Shown: one piece after another, positions 61,846 through 64,000 of the stretch | Layout of the letters: each line of letters starts with the position of its first letter | How positions within the stretch are numbered: the first letter of the stretch is position 1 | DNA from: Rhodopirellula sp. | GTDB taxonomy: Bacteria; Planctomycetota; Planctomycetia; Pirellulales; Pirellulaceae | Assembly (NCBI GenBank): GCA_002701385.1 | Contig: NZVD01000071.1 | Location: 10,394 to 74,393 of the forward strand | Direction of reading: 5' to 3' | Length of the DNA: 64,000 nt | Translations under genes and position numbers: made by a program | The notes under the pieces: generated by a model | What the model was told of the DNA's origin: nothing | Database searches by the model: none | The model's input: the letters and a program-made list of their open reading frames with translations, nothing else

Positions 61846-63141
61846 ATGAGTGTTTATCATTTTGGTGCCGTAGGTGATGGTGTAGCAGATGACACCGATG
61901 CTTTACAGCATGCTTTAGATGCCGGGGACGGCGTCCTGGATCTTGAGAAGGGAACGTATCGTATTACGCGACCGGTCGTCATCAATACCGTTGAAAATGG
62001 CTACGGTGGGATTTCCGGTCGTAGTGGTGCATCACGGATTGTCATGGAAGGTGCTGGACCGGCTATTCGAGTGGTTGGGAATCACAACGGAACTGCCTCG
62101 CCATCGACCTACAAGGAATCGACCTGGCAAAATGAGCGGATGCCAATCCTCGAAGGGTTTGAAATACTTGGGCGTCATCCTCAGGCTATAGGTATTGAAC
62201 TCGTCAAGACGACCAAGACAGTGATTTCGCGGGTATTGGTGCGTGAATGTCAGATCGGTATTCATCTGGTTGAACGAAATCGGGACTTTATTCTTTCAGA
62301 TAGCCATCTACTCAATAATTCTCACTTTGGCCTGTTTTTCGATCGCTGTAATCTGCATCAAATAATCGTGCACGGAAACCATATTTCATGGAATGGGAAG
62401 GCTGGGATCAAGTCGCTTGATGGGGATGTCCACAACCTTCAGATCACCGGAAATGATATCGAGTACAACAACTCCCCGGAAACGGATGAAGGTGACGGCC
62501 CCTTAGGAGCAGAGATTTGGTTTGATGCCCGTAATGGTGTTATTTCAGAAGTTACAATCGCCAGTAATACGATTCAAGCAACGATTCAACCTGGCGGGGC
62601 CAATGTAAGAATCTGGGGCAACGGTAAAGTAGATCAATATTCCAATCGTCTTATTGCGATTACCGGAAATGTGCTGGGAAGCCAGACGCGGGGTATCGAT
62701 ATGCGAGATGGAGGGCGAATAACGGTGACGGGTAATACGATTTATGATTCGCAAGATTTGTCCGTGTACTTTGAACGTTGCCACGGGTTTTCCATCGGCA
62801 GTAATACGTTTGTCTGGCGGAGCGATCCGAATGCGGCTCAGCGAGATGGGCTGAAATTTGTCGATTGTTCTGCAGGTGTTTTATCCGGATTACAAACGGA
62901 GCACCTATGCTATGGTTCCCAAGAACAAGGCGCAGGCATTACCCTCGAAGGTTGTCAGGATATTACGATAGGTCACTGTCAGGTGCTGGATCCTCTACAT
63001 TGCGGTATCGAATTGAGAGATAGCGAACGCTGTATTGTTGACGGCTGTACGATTCTTGATCGTAAAAATCCGCCGACTATGGTAGAGGCAATTCGAGTGG
63101 TGGGTGGAGCGGATAATCAGGTCGATCGAAACTTCACATAG
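61846..63141 (+). CDS. Right-handed parallel beta-helix protein (pectate-lyase-superfamily type)
   Basis: A 431-aa protein. The opening HFGAVGDGVADDTDALQHAL (5-24) is the typical pectate-lyase-3/tail-spike start with the G-D-G and D-D-T signatures, and ISGRSGASRIVMEG follows. Repeated N-T-I, G-N-x-I and NHI-type turns through about 120-430 are beta-helix coils. No signal peptide is visible, so it may be cytoplasmic, or secreted by a route that does not need one. Enzyme activity (lyase, epimerase or hydrolase) cannot be decided. It is followed 23 bp later by a convergent MFS gene, with which it may or may not be linked. Confidence 0.85.
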   Translation: MSVYHFGAVGDGVADDTDALQHALDAGDGVLDLEKGTYRITRPVVINTVENGYGGISGRSGASRIVMEGAGPAIRVVGNHNGTASPSTYKESTWQNERMPILEGFEILGRHPQAIGIELVKTTKTVISRVLVRECQIGIHLVERNRDFILSDSHLLNNSHFGLFFDRCNLHQIIVHGNHISWNGKAGIKSLDGDVHNLQITGNDIEYNNSPETDEGDGPLGAEIWFDARNGVISEVTIASNTIQATIQPGGANVRIWGNGKVDQYSNRLIAITGNVLGSQTRGIDMRDGGRITVTGNTIYDSQDLSVYFERCHGFSIGSNTFVWRSDPNAAQRDGLKFVDCSAGVLSGLQTEHLCYGSQEQGAGITLEGCQDITIGHCQVLDPLHCGIELRDSERCIVDGCTILDRKNPPTMVEAIRVVGGADNQVDRNFT

Positions 63142-63164
63142 TGACGCTGAACGCTCTTCAATTT

Positions 63165-64000
63165 TTAGGTGGCGTCAGGATCCGAAGCGACTTGATACTC
63201 CGCAATGGGACGTAGTAGGTAGCTGCAAATTGCACAGACCACACATCCAGCTGAAAAGAACCAGAAGATCCCCAGCAAATTGTCCTGCCATTTGAAAAAT
63301 GCTACCGCGGCATAGAAGATCAGCGTACCAGTTCCCCAGGTAACCCCCATCGTTAAGGAACTGGCAAACCTCTGTCCTGCTGGCATGATTTGTTGGGCGT
63401 AGCTGATGAAGATTGGCATCGCTACACCTTGGAAAATCCCCGAGATTAACGCCAGAACAAATAATTCGGCAACGGGGATCACACCAAAAAGATGGAACCA
63501 TGCTTCATGACTAGCGGTTCCGATCATAGCGACGGGAACGGTGGTGAGAAGAGCCGGTAGCCAAAGGGTAAGGCGTTGGCGTTTGCTCCCAAATCCGAAG
63601 GCACAGGCTATACCACCAATCCCCAGTCCGGCCATGAAGTAACTGGCTACCGTCCCTTTGATCGTATCGCTTTCTCCTGAAAGTATATAGGACATGACGA
63701 TCGGGATGCCTAAGGCGGGCATGACTCGAAATACACCTCCCACAAACAACAGGAACATTTGTCCTTTCGGGGCAGCGTCTGGGATGGTGTCTCGGACTGT
63801 CTTCGACGCATCCGGACTCTTCTGCTTCTCCCGCTCTTGCCGCTCTTGTTTCGCTGAGAACCAATGCAGGCTGATCCCCACAATGGTGAGAAGGGGTAAG
63901 CACCAGTAGAAATTATTGGTTAGCCCAGGTAATTGGAATTGATCCGAGATCCAGCCTCCATAGGTTGGCCCGACAGCTTGGCCCAGATATCCAGAGAGAG
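63165..64000 (-). CDS. Major facilitator superfamily transporter (N-terminus cut by window edge)
   Basis: The minus-strand frame is open from the stop at 63165 to the window edge (278 codons), so the N-terminus is missing. Several hydrophobic helices are visible. The antiporter-like SGYLGQAVGPTYGGW segment near the edge and the second-half helices (VMPALGIPIVMSYIL, GLGIGGIACAFGFGSKRQRL, VAELFVLALISGIFQGVAMPIF) fit an MFS permease. A central charged loop lies between the two halves (ERQEREKQKSPDASKT). The substrate is unknown. An internal GTG at 63881 is a false start, because the frame continues upstream. Confidence 0.85.
   Translation of the reverse strand, partial: LSGYLGQAVGPTYGGWISDQFQLPGLTNNFYWCLPLLTIVGISLHWFSAKQERQEREKQKSPDASKTVRDTIPDAAPKGQMFLLFVGGVFRVMPALGIPIVMSYILSGESDTIKGTVASYFMAGLGIGGIACAFGFGSKRQRLTLWLPALLTTVPVAMIGTASHEAWFHLFGVIPVAELFVLALISGIFQGVAMPIFISYAQQIMPAGQRFASSLTMGVTWGTGTLIFYAAVAFFKWQDNLLGIFWFFSAGCVVCAICSYLLRPIAEYQVASDPDAT

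Overview
The window is an ordinary-looking chromosomal stretch of a Gram-negative-type bacterium, most likely a member of the Planctomycetota. The evidence is the combination of LPS genes (waaA, lpxK), a very long SecA (1223 aa), a DUF1080 domain fused to a sorbosone-dehydrogenase propeller, a GldA/GldFG/DUF4340 ABC system, a two-halved HtrA-like protein, many secreted proteins with N-terminal signal peptides, moderate GC, and few recognisable Shine-Dalgarno sequences with several GTG or TTG starts. I cannot name a genus. I see no rRNA, tRNA, CRISPR array, insertion sequence, integrase or prophage.

Layout. 1-2612 (minus): a cut-off M20 deacylase, a metallo-beta-lactamase-fold hydrolase with an altered metal motif, and an epimerase. 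2869-4962 (plus): tandem HtrA-like protease. 4984-16506 (minus): ruvX, a lipase-like hydrolase, manC overlapping a eukaryote-type UDPGP pyrophosphorylase, a 37-aa membrane peptide, a membrane protein, metK, waaA and secA. 16909-18844 (plus): secreted GH43-like protein and PhnP-like hydrolase. 18841-42312 (minus): prc protease, YheT-like hydrolase, fused 5-oxoprolinase, PQQ-propeller protein, MFS transporter, DUF971 protein, cysteine-desulfurase-like protein, PaaK-like ligase, the Gld-type ABC operon, nadB and a 1077-aa acidic low-complexity membrane protein. 42700-53524 (plus): UxaA-type dehydratase, lpxK, an SDR, an acyl-CoA dehydrogenase-like protein, cysC, bcp, DUF1080-propeller protein, then a nitrogen module (carbon-nitrogen hydrolase, amt, P-II). 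53575-57803 (minus): amidohydrolase and a giant acyltransferase/YiiX-like fusion. 57966-60935 (plus): secreted esterase and the two split halves of a Tm-1-like protein. 61029-64000: GNAT, a 40-aa secreted peptide, a beta-helix protein and a cut-off MFS transporter.

Working together: envelope biogenesis is the dominant theme (SecA, WaaA, LpxK, ManC, UDPGP, the acyltransferase fusion, HtrA and Prc proteases, the GldA/FG exporter). Nitrogen handling forms a second coherent unit (nitrilase-type hydrolase, Amt, P-II).

The most noteworthy observations are: (1) SecA carries a roughly 45-residue beta-rich insert between its two motor halves and a triplicated W-x7-E-[LI] motif in an expanded helical-wing region; (2) the acyltransferase/YiiX-like permuted-papain fusion; (3) an HtrA-like protein whose second protease domain is catalytically dead and interrupted by a PDZ domain; (4) the tomato Tm-1-like architecture split over two adjacent genes; (5) short tandem duplications that copy the stop codon of two unrelated genes; (6) two small peptides of fewer than 45 aa; and (7) strong hairpins between amt and the P-II gene. 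No single unmistakable new defence or mobile system was found.
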